Assembly: GCF_000021925.1 (NCBI RefSeq)
Contig: NC_011830.1
Coordinates: forward strand, 1,760,501-1,824,500
DNA length: 64,000 nucleotides
From: Desulfitobacterium hafniense DCB-2
Lineage (GTDB): Bacteria; Bacillota; Desulfitobacteriia; Desulfitobacteriales; Desulfitobacteriaceae
Direction: 5' to 3'
In this document: positions 8,847 through 16,768 of the stretch, piece by piece
Layout: the number at the start of each line of letters is the position of its first letter
How positions within the stretch are numbered: the stretch's first letter is position 1
The notes under the pieces: generated by a model
The model's database searches: none
The model's input: only the letters and a program-made list of their open reading frames with translations
What the model was told of the DNA's origin: nothing
Program-made: the position numbers and the translations under genes

Positions 8847-9665
8847 CTAAAGTTCTCCCTGAACAGGGATGTATATTTCAATATAGGAGATGCGCCGCCC
8901 ATTTTTTATCGACGTAAAGATCAACTTGCCGACAATGTCTCCCATAATGGCATAGGGCTGTTCATTGATCTGATTCATGATCAAGGCTCTTGAATTACTT
9001 AGGAAATATTCACGATTCGTGCTGGATAATACCGTAGATAAGTAAGTCTGTGGGGGTATATATTCAATATCCTCAGTAATTTTCAGATCAACATATTCTA
9101 ATTCATTTTCCCAAATAGCCTGTCCCCAGTCATAGTCATAAATCTCCAGTCCGGATAAAAATTCTTCCGTCTTAATTCGGAAACAAGAAAATGTATAGGG
9201 TAAAGCATTCATCCAGCTGCTGACGGCATTTTCGATGGAACTATTTTTTAACAAATGATCTTTATCTGTATGCTGCAGGCGATACAGCCCAGGCAGGGAT
9301 TTAATTTTAAATTTATGCAGCGATGAGTTAATCGCGATTATTTCATCCTGAACTTCTGTCATTTTATTCAGAAGCAGGGTGTTTTTATGAATTTGCTCCT
9401 TTAAGGCCTGTTTTGATTCTTCCATTATCTCAACAACATCTGTTGTCGAATCACTTGCCATGAGTTTTGCCACATCGTCTAAAGGCAAGTTCAGGCTTCT
9501 CAGAGTTCTGCTCTTAATAATGGTTCTGGCATCATAGTCGTCAAAGTAACGATAATTGTTTTTCTCATCCTTAAGCGGTTCGATGATTTGCAATGATTCG
9601 TAATGTTTCAGCGTATCCACTGTAACCCCCAGCAGCTTAGAAAATTCGCCTATACGATATTTCAT
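8847..9665 (-). CDS. MerR family regulator with C-terminal effector-binding domain
   Basis: A 272-residue regulator. Residues 1-70 form the MerR winged helix (YRIGEFSKLLGVTVDTLKHYESLQIIEP), residues 75-120 a dimerisation coiled coil, and the rest resembles the GyrI/AraC-like effector-binding fold seen in BmrR-type sensors. It is divergent from the two large flavoproteins at 9866-14319. Their promoter has a 19-nt spacer with an imperfect dyad, the hallmark of activation by MerR-type twisting. I infer that it senses the compound reduced by those enzymes. Confidence 0.88.
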   Translation of the reverse strand: MKYRIGEFSKLLGVTVDTLKHYESLQIIEPLKDEKNNYRYFDDYDARTIIKSRTLRSLNLPLDDVAKLMASDSTTDVVEIMEESKQALKEQIHKNTLLLNKMTEVQDEIIAINSSLHKFKIKSLPGLYRLQHTDKDHLLKNSSIENAVSSWMNALPYTFSCFRIKTEEFLSGLEIYDYDWGQAIWENELEYVDLKITEDIEYIPPQTYLSTVLSSTNREYFLSNSRALIMNQINEQPYAIMGDIVGKLIFTSIKNGRRISYIEIYIPVQGEL

Positions 9666-9767
9666 GACTGTTCTCTCCTTGCTTAAGAATCTAAGGGGTA
9701 TACACTTTCAATCATACAATATTGTTAAAAAAAGTACAATTAAATAAAAATACTTTCACAAATAGTG

Positions 9768-9798
9768 TTGACTCCGGTGTAACCCCCAAGTTTATGAT
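9768..9798 (+). promoter_or_regulatory. MerR-type promoter (19-nt spacer) of the flavoprotein operon
   Basis: TTGACT (9768-9773) and TATGAT (9793-9798) are 19 nt apart, too long for unaided RNA polymerase. The spacer holds an imperfect dyad centred near 9781 (ACT..GG.GT matched by AC.CC..AGT; 7 of 10 positions per arm). This is the classic geometry activated by MerR proteins, and a MerR gene lies divergently 100 nt away. Confidence 0.65.
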
Positions 9799-9865
9799 TA
9801 ATGTATCTTTTTTATAAAGTTCCGATTAACAAGTCGGCAAGGAGAAGAAAGGAAGGAAAGGGAGA

Positions 9866-12022
9866 ATGAAAGGAATGAAAAAGCATTGCGGCACACTCTT
9901 GCTCTGCCTGCTGGCACTGAGTCTGGTACTGACCGGCTGCTCCGGCTCCGGAGTTAAAACAGGAACGAAAGCAGGAATTTATACCCCTGGCACCTATACT
10001 GCCCAGGCAGCGGGATTCGGTGGCAAGGTCTCCGTCACCATGACCTTTGATGCTAATGCCATCACCGACGTGAAGATTGAGGGAGCTGACGAGACTCCCG
10101 CCGTCGGCGGCAAAGCCATCGAAGGGTTTCCCGGAATGCTCATGGAGGCGCAGTCTGCCGACATCGACGGCATAAGCGGCGCCAGCTACACAAGCAAAGC
10201 GGTCCTGACCGCCGCCGCGAACTGCGTGGCCCAGGCCAAAGGGGAGGATACCGACCAGAAGACCCCTGTAGCCGACGGTACTTACAGCGGTCAGGCTCCC
10301 GGCTTCAGCTGGACCGGAATGATTAAGGCGGATGTGACGTTCAAGGATAATACCATCACGGACATCAACATCGTGGAGGAGCAAGAGACTTACACCGGCG
10401 AGATTTTCTATACCGTTCTTGACAATTATATTCCCCGGATCCTGGAGGCCCAATCTCTGGCGGTGGACGGCATCAGTGGAGCCACCCTCTCCTCCAATGG
10501 TGTGCGCGGCTGCGTGGAGCAGGCCATTGAGGCCGCCGGCGGTAGGAGCTCTGAGTGGTATGGCGAGGTAGCTAGGTCCACCAAGATTGTGAAAAAGGAG
10601 GGCTACGATGTCATTATCGTAGGCATGGGCGGCTCCGGCATCACCTCCTTCCTGTCCGCTGCCCAGGCGGGGGCCAAGGTTTTCGGCATTGAGACCACGG
10701 CTAAGCTGGGCGGACAGAGCGCCACCACCAGCGGTCCCATGGCCGCAAACTCCCAGGTTAAGATGGATGAGGAGTTCGGCGGCAAAGAGTACATCGACGC
10801 CGACGCCCTTTACAAGGCCTGGAAGGACTATTGCGGCGCCGACGCCAAGCCGGAGATGATCCGTATGGCCATCGACGAGTCTGGTGAGACCCTGGATTGG
10901 ATGATCAAGGACTGGGGATTCCAGTTCTCCCCCATGAGCAGCTTTATCCTCAGCCCCTACCCTGACTGGAAGATTTGGTGCTACTATGGCGGTGAAACCA
11001 AGAACCGTTTCGGCACCAACAAGACCTATATGTTCGAAAACGCGGTCAAAAAGGCCCAGGCTCAGAACCCTGCCGCCGAATATATGCTGGAGCTCACTGC
11101 TCAGGAACTGCTGATGGACGGCGACAAGGTGGCCGGGGTGAAAGCCGTCTACCACGACGGCACCATTTATGAGATCTATGGCAAGACCGTCATTCTGGCC
11201 ACCGGCGGCTTTATTGGCAATGCTGACATGATGAAGGAATACCTGGACGGCCCGGCCAACACTGTCGCCATGACGGTGGACGACGGCGACGGCATCAAGC
11301 TCGGCCTCTCTGCCGGCGGTGCGCTTATGAATCCCGATATTCCCCCTATGGTGCACATCAACCAGGTGGCCAATCTTATCAAGAACAACGATCTGGATGC
11401 CGACGGCAAGCAGGTCCTCACCTCTCTGGCTATCGCCACTGACGCTCTGGCTGTGGATGGGAACGGGAAGCTGTGGAACACGAGAGAGGAGATCTGCCTG
11501 GCCCCTCAATACCGGTACTATAATATCTACACTGCTGCTCAGATCGAGGCGATCAAGACCAAAGGCCTGGCCAAGGTCAATAAGTCCATGTTCATGGATC
11601 AGGGTGGAACCGTGGAGGCAGGCAAGCCCATCGCCAATATCGATGAAATCCTCAAGGTGGGAGCCGGCTATAAGAACGTCCTCACTGCTGAAAGCGCCGA
11701 GGATCTGGCCAAAGCCATCGGCTGCGACGCAGCGACTCTTAAGGATAGCCTGAACGGCGCTCAGGGACCCTACTACGCAGTGATCTGCTCAGGCTACGCC
11801 TATGCTACCTGCGGCGGCTTGAACGTGGACGACGCCATGAACGTGCTGCGGGCCGACGGTTCTCCCATCGGGAATCTCTACGCCGTGGGCCAGGACTCCA
11901 TGGGTGTTCTGTTCTCCAGTGATGTTCCTTACACCCCATACGGCGGTCAGGCCCAAAGCTGGGCGTTAACCTCCGGCCGGCTGGCCGGTGCCAACGCGGC
12001 TAAGTACGCTATGGGCAAATAA
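9866..12022 (+). CDS. Exported flavoprotein reductase with two FMN-binding domains (flavocytochrome c / urocanate reductase-like)
   Basis: A 718-residue lipoprotein-type enzyme: signal peptide with lipobox LTGC, then two FMN-binding domains (about 35-122 and 133-222), then a FAD-binding fumarate reductase-like domain (about 247-715; GMGGSG dinucleotide motif, ATGGFIGN). The flavinylation motifs end in DGISGASYT and DGISGATLSS; ApbE-type transferases attach FMN to the Thr or Ser of such motifs. No haem CXXCH motif is present. Related enzymes reduce fumarate, urocanate or cinnamate-like double bonds at the cell surface. It is followed 50 nt later by an exported OYE-type enzyme under the same MerR-type promoter. 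Substrate unknown. The pair is visibly richer in G+C than its neighbours. Confidence 0.85.
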   Translation: MKGMKKHCGTLLLCLLALSLVLTGCSGSGVKTGTKAGIYTPGTYTAQAAGFGGKVSVTMTFDANAITDVKIEGADETPAVGGKAIEGFPGMLMEAQSADIDGISGASYTSKAVLTAAANCVAQAKGEDTDQKTPVADGTYSGQAPGFSWTGMIKADVTFKDNTITDINIVEEQETYTGEIFYTVLDNYIPRILEAQSLAVDGISGATLSSNGVRGCVEQAIEAAGGRSSEWYGEVARSTKIVKKEGYDVIIVGMGGSGITSFLSAAQAGAKVFGIETTAKLGGQSATTSGPMAANSQVKMDEEFGGKEYIDADALYKAWKDYCGADAKPEMIRMAIDESGETLDWMIKDWGFQFSPMSSFILSPYPDWKIWCYYGGETKNRFGTNKTYMFENAVKKAQAQNPAAEYMLELTAQELLMDGDKVAGVKAVYHDGTIYEIYGKTVILATGGFIGNADMMKEYLDGPANTVAMTVDDGDGIKLGLSAGGALMNPDIPPMVHINQVANLIKNNDLDADGKQVLTSLAIATDALAVDGNGKLWNTREEICLAPQYRYYNIYTAAQIEAIKTKGLAKVNKSMFMDQGGTVEAGKPIANIDEILKVGAGYKNVLTAESAEDLAKAIGCDAATLKDSLNGAQGPYYAVICSGYAYATCGGLNVDDAMNVLRADGSPIGNLYAVGQDSMGVLFSSDVPYTPYGGQAQSWALTSGRLAGANAAKYAMGK

Positions 12023-12072
12023 TTTCAAATCTATCGGCGTGGGAGAAGCCATCTTAGAAGGGAGAAGGAGTT

Positions 12073-14319
12073 ATGAGTTTATCAAGACGTCAATTTCTCA
12101 AAGGTGTCGGAGCGGCCGGGGTGGTTGCCGCGGGAGCGGGACTTAGCGGGTGCTCGCCCGCCGCGCCGGCAGGCAGCGGTTCCGGCTCCGGCAGCCCCGC
12201 GGAAGGTGCCCCAGGAGGCGCGGCCGGAGCGGCAGCTGCAGGTGAACTGATCGCGGCGGCCTATCTTAATCCGCAGGATTACGACTACCGTCAAAACACT
12301 ACCGACTTCAAGACCCTGTTTTCGCCTCTGCAGATCGGCCCCCTCAACCTCAGCCACCGCATGGTCAAGTCCGCCGCCGGATCGGCCACTTACCTCGCCG
12401 GGCTTACCGATGAGCTCCTCCAGTACTACGTACAGTTTGCCAAGGGCGGCGTTGAGCTGATCTGGGTGGAAATGGTCGCCGCGCTGGAGCCGCCTTCCGA
12501 CGGCAGCCCGGCATCTGGGGCAGCGCTGGAATTCGGCAGGAAGCTCGTCGCCGAGTGCGGCAAATACGGCGCCAAGCTGGGTTATCAGACGTACGGGTTT
12601 CCGCTGAAGCCGGTTAACGACATGACGAAAGAAGACATTGCTGCGTTCCAGGCCCGCTATGTGAACACTGCTCAGCAGATCAAGCAAATGGGCTTTGCCG
12701 CGTTCGAGATCAACGCCGCCGGCTTTAACCTGGGCGAGCATTTCCTTTCCCGTTTCCACAACGCCCGCACGGATGAATACGGCCCAGGCAGTCTGGAAAA
12801 CCGGGCGCGCTTCGTGACCGAATGCATCCAAAAAATCAAACAAGCCTGCGGCAGCGACTTTGTCGTTCAAGTCTTGATCGACTGCATTGAGGAAAACGAC
12901 AACCTTACCAACAACGCCACCCTGGCGACGTTAGACAATGCGGTGACTGCGCCCCACAATAAAGTAACGACGATTGAAGAGGGCATCGGCCTGGCCAGGT
13001 TGATCGAGGCCGCCGGCTGCGATGCCATGCACCTGCGCTTAGGCCCCCTCGACAATCACCCTTGTCAATTCGGCAGCGACCTTTACTTTATCTTAAACGG
13101 GATTGAGGGCGCCACCGGATACGGCACCCAGTGGGATTTCTCCAGGCATTGGCAAGGCCAGCTGATCGCCAACCACAGCGGCGCCGGCATGCTGATCGAT
13201 ATTGTCGGGCGTTACAAAGAAGCGCTTAAGATCCCTTGCGGCACCGTCACCTACATGGATCCGGCCCATGCCCCGGATTACTTTGAGAAGGCACTGGCCG
13301 AGGGCAAAGTCGACTTCTATCTTATGAACCGCCCCCTTACCGTTGATACTGAATACGTCAACAAACTGAAGGAGGGACGCGGCGACGAAATCGCCCCCTG
13401 CACCCGCTGCCTCCACTGCCACATCGGCTCCAACGAGATGAACCGTGAGATGGGGTATTGCCGTGTTAACGCCCTGACGCAACGGGTAATGACCGACAAA
13501 GGTCCGAAGACTTATGAGCTTCAACCGGCTGCAGCGGCGAAGAAGGTTATGGTCATCGGCGGCGGTCCTGCCGGTATGGAAGCCGCCCGCATCGCCGCCG
13601 CCCGCGGCCACAAAGTCACCCTCTATGAAAAGACCGGTGCCCTCGGCGGCAAGCTCACTTTTGCCGGCATGGTCAAAGGACCTCACGAAAACCTCGGCGA
13701 CCTTAAGGATTACCTGGCCAGGCAGTTGGAGGTTACCGGCGTGACCGTCGTTTTGAGCAAGGAAGTGGACGCCGCCCTGATCGCCGGCGAAGCCCCCGAT
13801 GCCGTAATCCTTGCCACCGGCTCTTTGCCGGGGGAGGTGGGCGTAAGCGGCGGCAATGTACCGATTATCGACTATGACCGGTTCATGGGCAACAACACCG
13901 GCGAAAACGTGGTGGTATTCGGTTCCAATGCTCAGGCCTTCGATGCCGCTTTATGGCTGACGGTGCGCAAGAAGAAGGTCACTATTGTGACACCGAATCC
14001 CAACGAGGATCTGGATAAGCAACAGTCTCATCATGCCCAGCGTTTTATGACGACAGCCCTCTATGCTCTGGGTGTCAAAGCCTATCCGGGAGCCACGATC
14101 AAGGAAATCGGCGACGGCAAGATTACCATTGCCTCGGATTACGGAGTGGAAACCGTGATCCCCGCCGACTCGATCATCAATGCCGCCGACTTGCTGCCCA
14201 ACAAGTCTTTGCTTGAGGGTATTGGGGTGAAGGAGAAATACGCCATTGGGGACTGCCATGAGCCTTATAATATCGCTTTGGCGATCCGGGCCGGAAACGA
14301 TGTGGGCCGGGCTGTGTAG
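12073..14319 (+). CDS. Tat-exported Old Yellow Enzyme-type FMN/FeS/FAD oxidoreductase
   Basis: A 748-residue enzyme. The start carries a twin-arginine motif (SRRQFLKG) and a possible lipobox (LSGC), so it is probably a folded, exported, lipid-anchored protein. Residues 85-440 form an FMN barrel of the Old Yellow Enzyme family; a Cys cluster follows (CTRCLHC near 455, a fourth Cys 13 residues later) that should hold a 4Fe-4S centre; residues 490-748 are an FAD/NAD-type Rossmann region (GGGPAGMEAARIAAARGH). The layout is that of 2,4-dienoyl-CoA reductase and bile-acid enoate reductases, but export is unusual for that group. Paired with the upstream multi-FMN reductase. Confidence 0.85.
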   Translation: MSLSRRQFLKGVGAAGVVAAGAGLSGCSPAAPAGSGSGSGSPAEGAPGGAAGAAAAGELIAAAYLNPQDYDYRQNTTDFKTLFSPLQIGPLNLSHRMVKSAAGSATYLAGLTDELLQYYVQFAKGGVELIWVEMVAALEPPSDGSPASGAALEFGRKLVAECGKYGAKLGYQTYGFPLKPVNDMTKEDIAAFQARYVNTAQQIKQMGFAAFEINAAGFNLGEHFLSRFHNARTDEYGPGSLENRARFVTECIQKIKQACGSDFVVQVLIDCIEENDNLTNNATLATLDNAVTAPHNKVTTIEEGIGLARLIEAAGCDAMHLRLGPLDNHPCQFGSDLYFILNGIEGATGYGTQWDFSRHWQGQLIANHSGAGMLIDIVGRYKEALKIPCGTVTYMDPAHAPDYFEKALAEGKVDFYLMNRPLTVDTEYVNKLKEGRGDEIAPCTRCLHCHIGSNEMNREMGYCRVNALTQRVMTDKGPKTYELQPAAAAKKVMVIGGGPAGMEAARIAAARGHKVTLYEKTGALGGKLTFAGMVKGPHENLGDLKDYLARQLEVTGVTVVLSKEVDAALIAGEAPDAVILATGSLPGEVGVSGGNVPIIDYDRFMGNNTGENVVVFGSNAQAFDAALWLTVRKKKVTIVTPNPNEDLDKQQSHHAQRFMTTALYALGVKAYPGATIKEIGDGKITIASDYGVETVIPADSIINAADLLPNKSLLEGIGVKEKYAIGDCHEPYNIALAIRAGNDVGRAV

Positions 14320-14361
14320 TTAAGCCAGTGGGCGCTCCGCTTTACAAGTAATTTAGAAACT

Positions 14362-14409
14362 AAAGACTGCCGCCAAAGCCCATCAAGGCTTAGGCGGCAG
14401 TCTTTGTGT
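14362..14409 (+). terminator. Terminator of the flavoprotein operon
   Basis: A 13-bp stem (AAAGACTGCCGCC / GGCGGCAGTCTTT) encloses an 18-nt loop that can itself fold (AAGCC / GGCTT). A close copy of the inner part occurs as the terminator at 43105-43142. Confidence 0.8.
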
Positions 14410-14469
14410 CCTTAAAGAAATGGTATTTGTTTAGCTCAGGCTTCGGCATAAGGTATAAGGCATAAAGTG

Positions 14470-15432
14470 CTATAAACCGGCCAGGTTGGCTCTTTCGGAA
14501 GTTTTCACCGCAGACTTAGGGTCATTAGGCATCCGCGATAACTGCAGCACCACCAGCCAGACGATGGCAAAGCCCAGCCATTGCCCTAAATCGATGGTTT
14601 GGTGGAGGATCAGCCAGTTTACAAGCAGGCCGGTGGCCGGGAAAGCCAGTTCGGCAATGGTGGCATGGGAAGCCCGGACGCCGTTCAGGCCGCGGTAATA
14701 GAGCAAGAGGCTTAAAAGGCTGGGCACCAGGGTCTGGTACAACAGGTTGGCCCAGACCGGAGCCAGATGGAGACTTTGACCGAGGTCGGCCCAGTTGGGC
14801 TGCTGTACCAGGACAATGATGGTTAAGAGCGGCAGCGCGACAGCAAATCTCAGGGCAGTCAAGGTGGTGAAGGATAATTTTCCGATCAAACGCTTGCCCA
14901 TGACGGTGGATCCACCCCAGAGGGCGGCTGCTCCGATGGCACATAAGGAACCGAGCAGCTGTGCCAAGCTGACTCCGGAAGTTGGCAGGTGCAGGCCGAA
15001 AGTAAGCAGGTAGGCGCCGATCAGGGCCACAACAAACAGGGCATAGAAATCTTTTCTCATCCGTTCCTTAAGCATCCAGGAGGCGAGAAGAATAACAAAA
15101 ATGGGCTGAACTTTCTGCAGGAGAAGGACCACATTGGGATTGCCATAAGTAAATCCGGCGGTGAACAGAATGGAGGCCAAAGCTGAGCCGCCCCAGCCGA
15201 TAAATAAGACAGCCAGCCAGTCTCCGCCATTGAGTTGTTTCAGCTCCTGACGCTTCCAGATGAGCACAGGTGCGGCAAATAAGAACAGTAACAGGTGCTC
15301 TAACCAGACGATTTGTGAAGATGACACATGTTGCAATAAGGATACGATGAAGACCCCGTCCAGGCCCCACATGGCCGCCCCCAGTGCGATGAGCCAGATA
15401 CTCCGATTGGATGCTTGCTTTGATTGTTGCAT
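14470..15432 (-). CDS. EamA/DMT family transporter, probable riboflavin uptake (RibN-like)
   Basis: A 320-residue protein with about 10 membrane helices in two EamA repeats. The FMN riboswitch and attenuator directly upstream on the same strand argue for flavin or riboflavin transport, as with RibN-type EamA proteins; sequence alone would only say DMT superfamily. The start is set at the ATG 15432-15430 behind a GGGGGA site. A longer open frame reaching 15531 is rejected because its first codons lie in the attenuator hairpin. Demand is set by the flavin-rich enzymes nearby (inference). Confidence 0.85.
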   Translation of the reverse strand: MQQSKQASNRSIWLIALGAAMWGLDGVFIVSLLQHVSSSQIVWLEHLLLFLFAAPVLIWKRQELKQLNGGDWLAVLFIGWGGSALASILFTAGFTYGNPNVVLLLQKVQPIFVILLASWMLKERMRKDFYALFVVALIGAYLLTFGLHLPTSGVSLAQLLGSLCAIGAAALWGGSTVMGKRLIGKLSFTTLTALRFAVALPLLTIIVLVQQPNWADLGQSLHLAPVWANLLYQTLVPSLLSLLLYYRGLNGVRASHATIAELAFPATGLLVNWLILHQTIDLGQWLGFAIVWLVVLQLSRMPNDPKSAVKTSERANLAGL

Positions 15433-15485
15433 TGATAAATCCCCCAATAGTAAATGTGTAGAGAATAAAACCCTCAGATCAGAAA

Positions 15486-15524
15486 GAACAAAAATGCCTC
15501 GAGGAAATGGTGTTCCTCGAGGCA
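15486..15524 (-). terminator. Riboswitch-controlled attenuator hairpin
   Basis: On the minus strand a perfect 12-bp stem (TGCCTCGAGGAA / TTCCTCGAGGCA) with a 6-nt loop runs into TTTTTG. It lies between the FMN aptamer and the transporter start codon, as expected for the off-state terminator of an FMN riboswitch. Confidence 0.88.
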
Positions 15525-15575
15525 TAAACATACAAACATAACAAACATAAGGCCACTTGGCCTAAGCTGGTTTGT

Positions 15576-15728
15576 ACCTTCTCCCATCCGGACTATACCG
15601 TCGGCCTTGGAGTCTCACCAAGTCAGTCGGTGCAGCACTGGCGCTACACTGAGTTGCGGGCTGAATTGCACGGGCAATCATTACCGCCGGTCGGGAATTT
15701 CACCCTACCTCGAAGGTTCGTATTCATC
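15576..15728 (-). ncRNA. FMN riboswitch (RFN element)
   Basis: Read on the minus strand, the conserved RFN blocks appear in order: AGGGTGAAATTCCCGACCGG, then GGCGGTAATGATTGCCCG, AGCCCGCAA, TTGGTGAGACTCCAAGGCC, and the closing CGACGGTATAGTCCGGATGG with GGAGAAGG. These are the signature junction sequences of the FMN aptamer. FMN binding should favour the downstream attenuator and switch off the EamA transporter. A TATACT -10 box sits at 15741-15736. Confidence 0.96.
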
Positions 15729-15769
15729 TAAAAAGAGTATAGCACATTGTTGACTTCAGTGGTAGATGC

Positions 15770-15893
15770 CTTAATAAACCCTTAAGATAGGGTGATTTTC
15801 TCCTTAATCTGAATCTCCGGATATGGAAATAAGGAAATCTTAAGAAATCCATAAGTTAAAATTCCAACATCGCCTGCCTGATTTCGCTAAGAT
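15770..15893 (+). promoter_or_regulatory. VanR-type control region and promoter of the van operon
   Basis: Half-sites of the form CTTAAG/CATAAG/AATAAG recur at exact 11-bp steps: CTTAAT 15770 and CTTAAG 15781, with CTTAAT 15803 two steps on, then AATAAG 15828, CTTAAG 15839, CATAAG 15850. Direct repeats with 11-bp spacing are how OmpR/PhoB-family regulators such as VanR bind. A TAAGAT -10 box starts 38 nt after the last half-site (15888-15893). Confidence 0.7.
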
Positions 15894-16004
15894 GAAAATG
15901 TCGAATCGGACAGGTTTTTATATTCCTGGAAGGGGGTCTCGGATAAAAGCAAAGAAAAATGTCAATATGAAAGGATGAATCGTGTCGTTGAAAGGAGAAA
16001 GACC

Positions 16005-16613
16005 ATGAAAAGTGATTTTGTCTTTGTGGACGAGTTGGTATCAGGAATACGTTGGGATGCTAAATACGCCACCTGGGATAATTTTACCGGCAAACCGGTG
16101 GACGGCTATGCAGCCAATCGAATTGTCGGTACGAGAGCGTTGTGCGCGGCCTTGGAAAAAGCACGGGAAAACGCCGCATCCTTGGGCTTTGGCTTGCTTC
16201 TTTGGGATGGTTACCGCCCTCAATGCGCCGTAGATTGCTTTCTGCGCTGGTCTAAACAGCCGGAAGATGGCCGGACGAAACAGAAACACTATCCGAATAT
16301 TGACCGATCCGAGATCATCGAAAAAGGATATGTGGCTGCCAAGTCGGGCCACAGCCGGGGCAGCGCCATTGATTTAACCCTTTATCATTTAGCTTCCGGA
16401 ACACTTGTGCCCATGGGCGGTGATTTTGATTTGATGGATTCAGTCTCACATCATGGCGCACATGGAATCAGCCAAGCCGAAGCGAGAAACCGTCAATATC
16501 TTTGTTCGATCATGGAGGCCAGCGGTTTTGTTTCCTACGCTTGCGAGTGGTGGCATTACAGCCTGAAACACGAACCTTATCCCAACACTTACTTTGATTT
16601 TCTCATCGCCTAG
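16005..16613 (+). CDS. vanX: VanX D-alanyl-D-alanine dipeptidase
   Basis: Cytoplasmic zinc dipeptidase that hydrolyses D-Ala-D-Ala so that only D-Ala-D-Lac enters cell-wall precursors. Numbered from the ATG at 16005, the zinc ligands fall at His116, Asp123 (SGHSRGSAID) and His184, with catalytic Glu181 (EWWH) and Arg71 (GYRP), exactly the positions in enterococcal VanX. AAAGGAG precedes this ATG by 7 nt; the longer frame from 15975 is rejected. It is first in the van operon, directly behind the VanR-type boxes. Confidence 0.97.
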   Translation: MKSDFVFVDELVSGIRWDAKYATWDNFTGKPVDGYAANRIVGTRALCAALEKARENAASLGFGLLLWDGYRPQCAVDCFLRWSKQPEDGRTKQKHYPNIDRSEIIEKGYVAAKSGHSRGSAIDLTLYHLASGTLVPMGGDFDLMDSVSHHGAHGISQAEARNRQYLCSIMEASGFVSYACEWWHYSLKHEPYPNTYFDFLIA

Positions 16614-16768
16614 CTGAGCCGGAGCTCAGCGTGCGGCGGCATCTGGGAATGCCGGCGGAAGTGAGCATAAGACCTGGCGGAATACATACAGTGTAAAACA
16701 TGCTGTTCCGCTAGTGCAAAACCGGAAATAGCAATCTTGACGACGAGAGCTGTGAGGTGCTTTTTGCA

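Noticed and set aside
9812..11509. A 565-codon open frame on the minus strand.
   Set aside because: It is antisense to the flavoprotein gene, whose domains are unmistakable. The antisense protein is His/Gly/Val-rich without any motif; it exists because of the G+C-rich codon use of the real gene.
15975..16004. A ten-codon upstream extension of vanX.
   Set aside because: Starting at 16005 places all VanX catalytic residues at the reference numbering and sits behind AAAGGAG; the extension has no such support.
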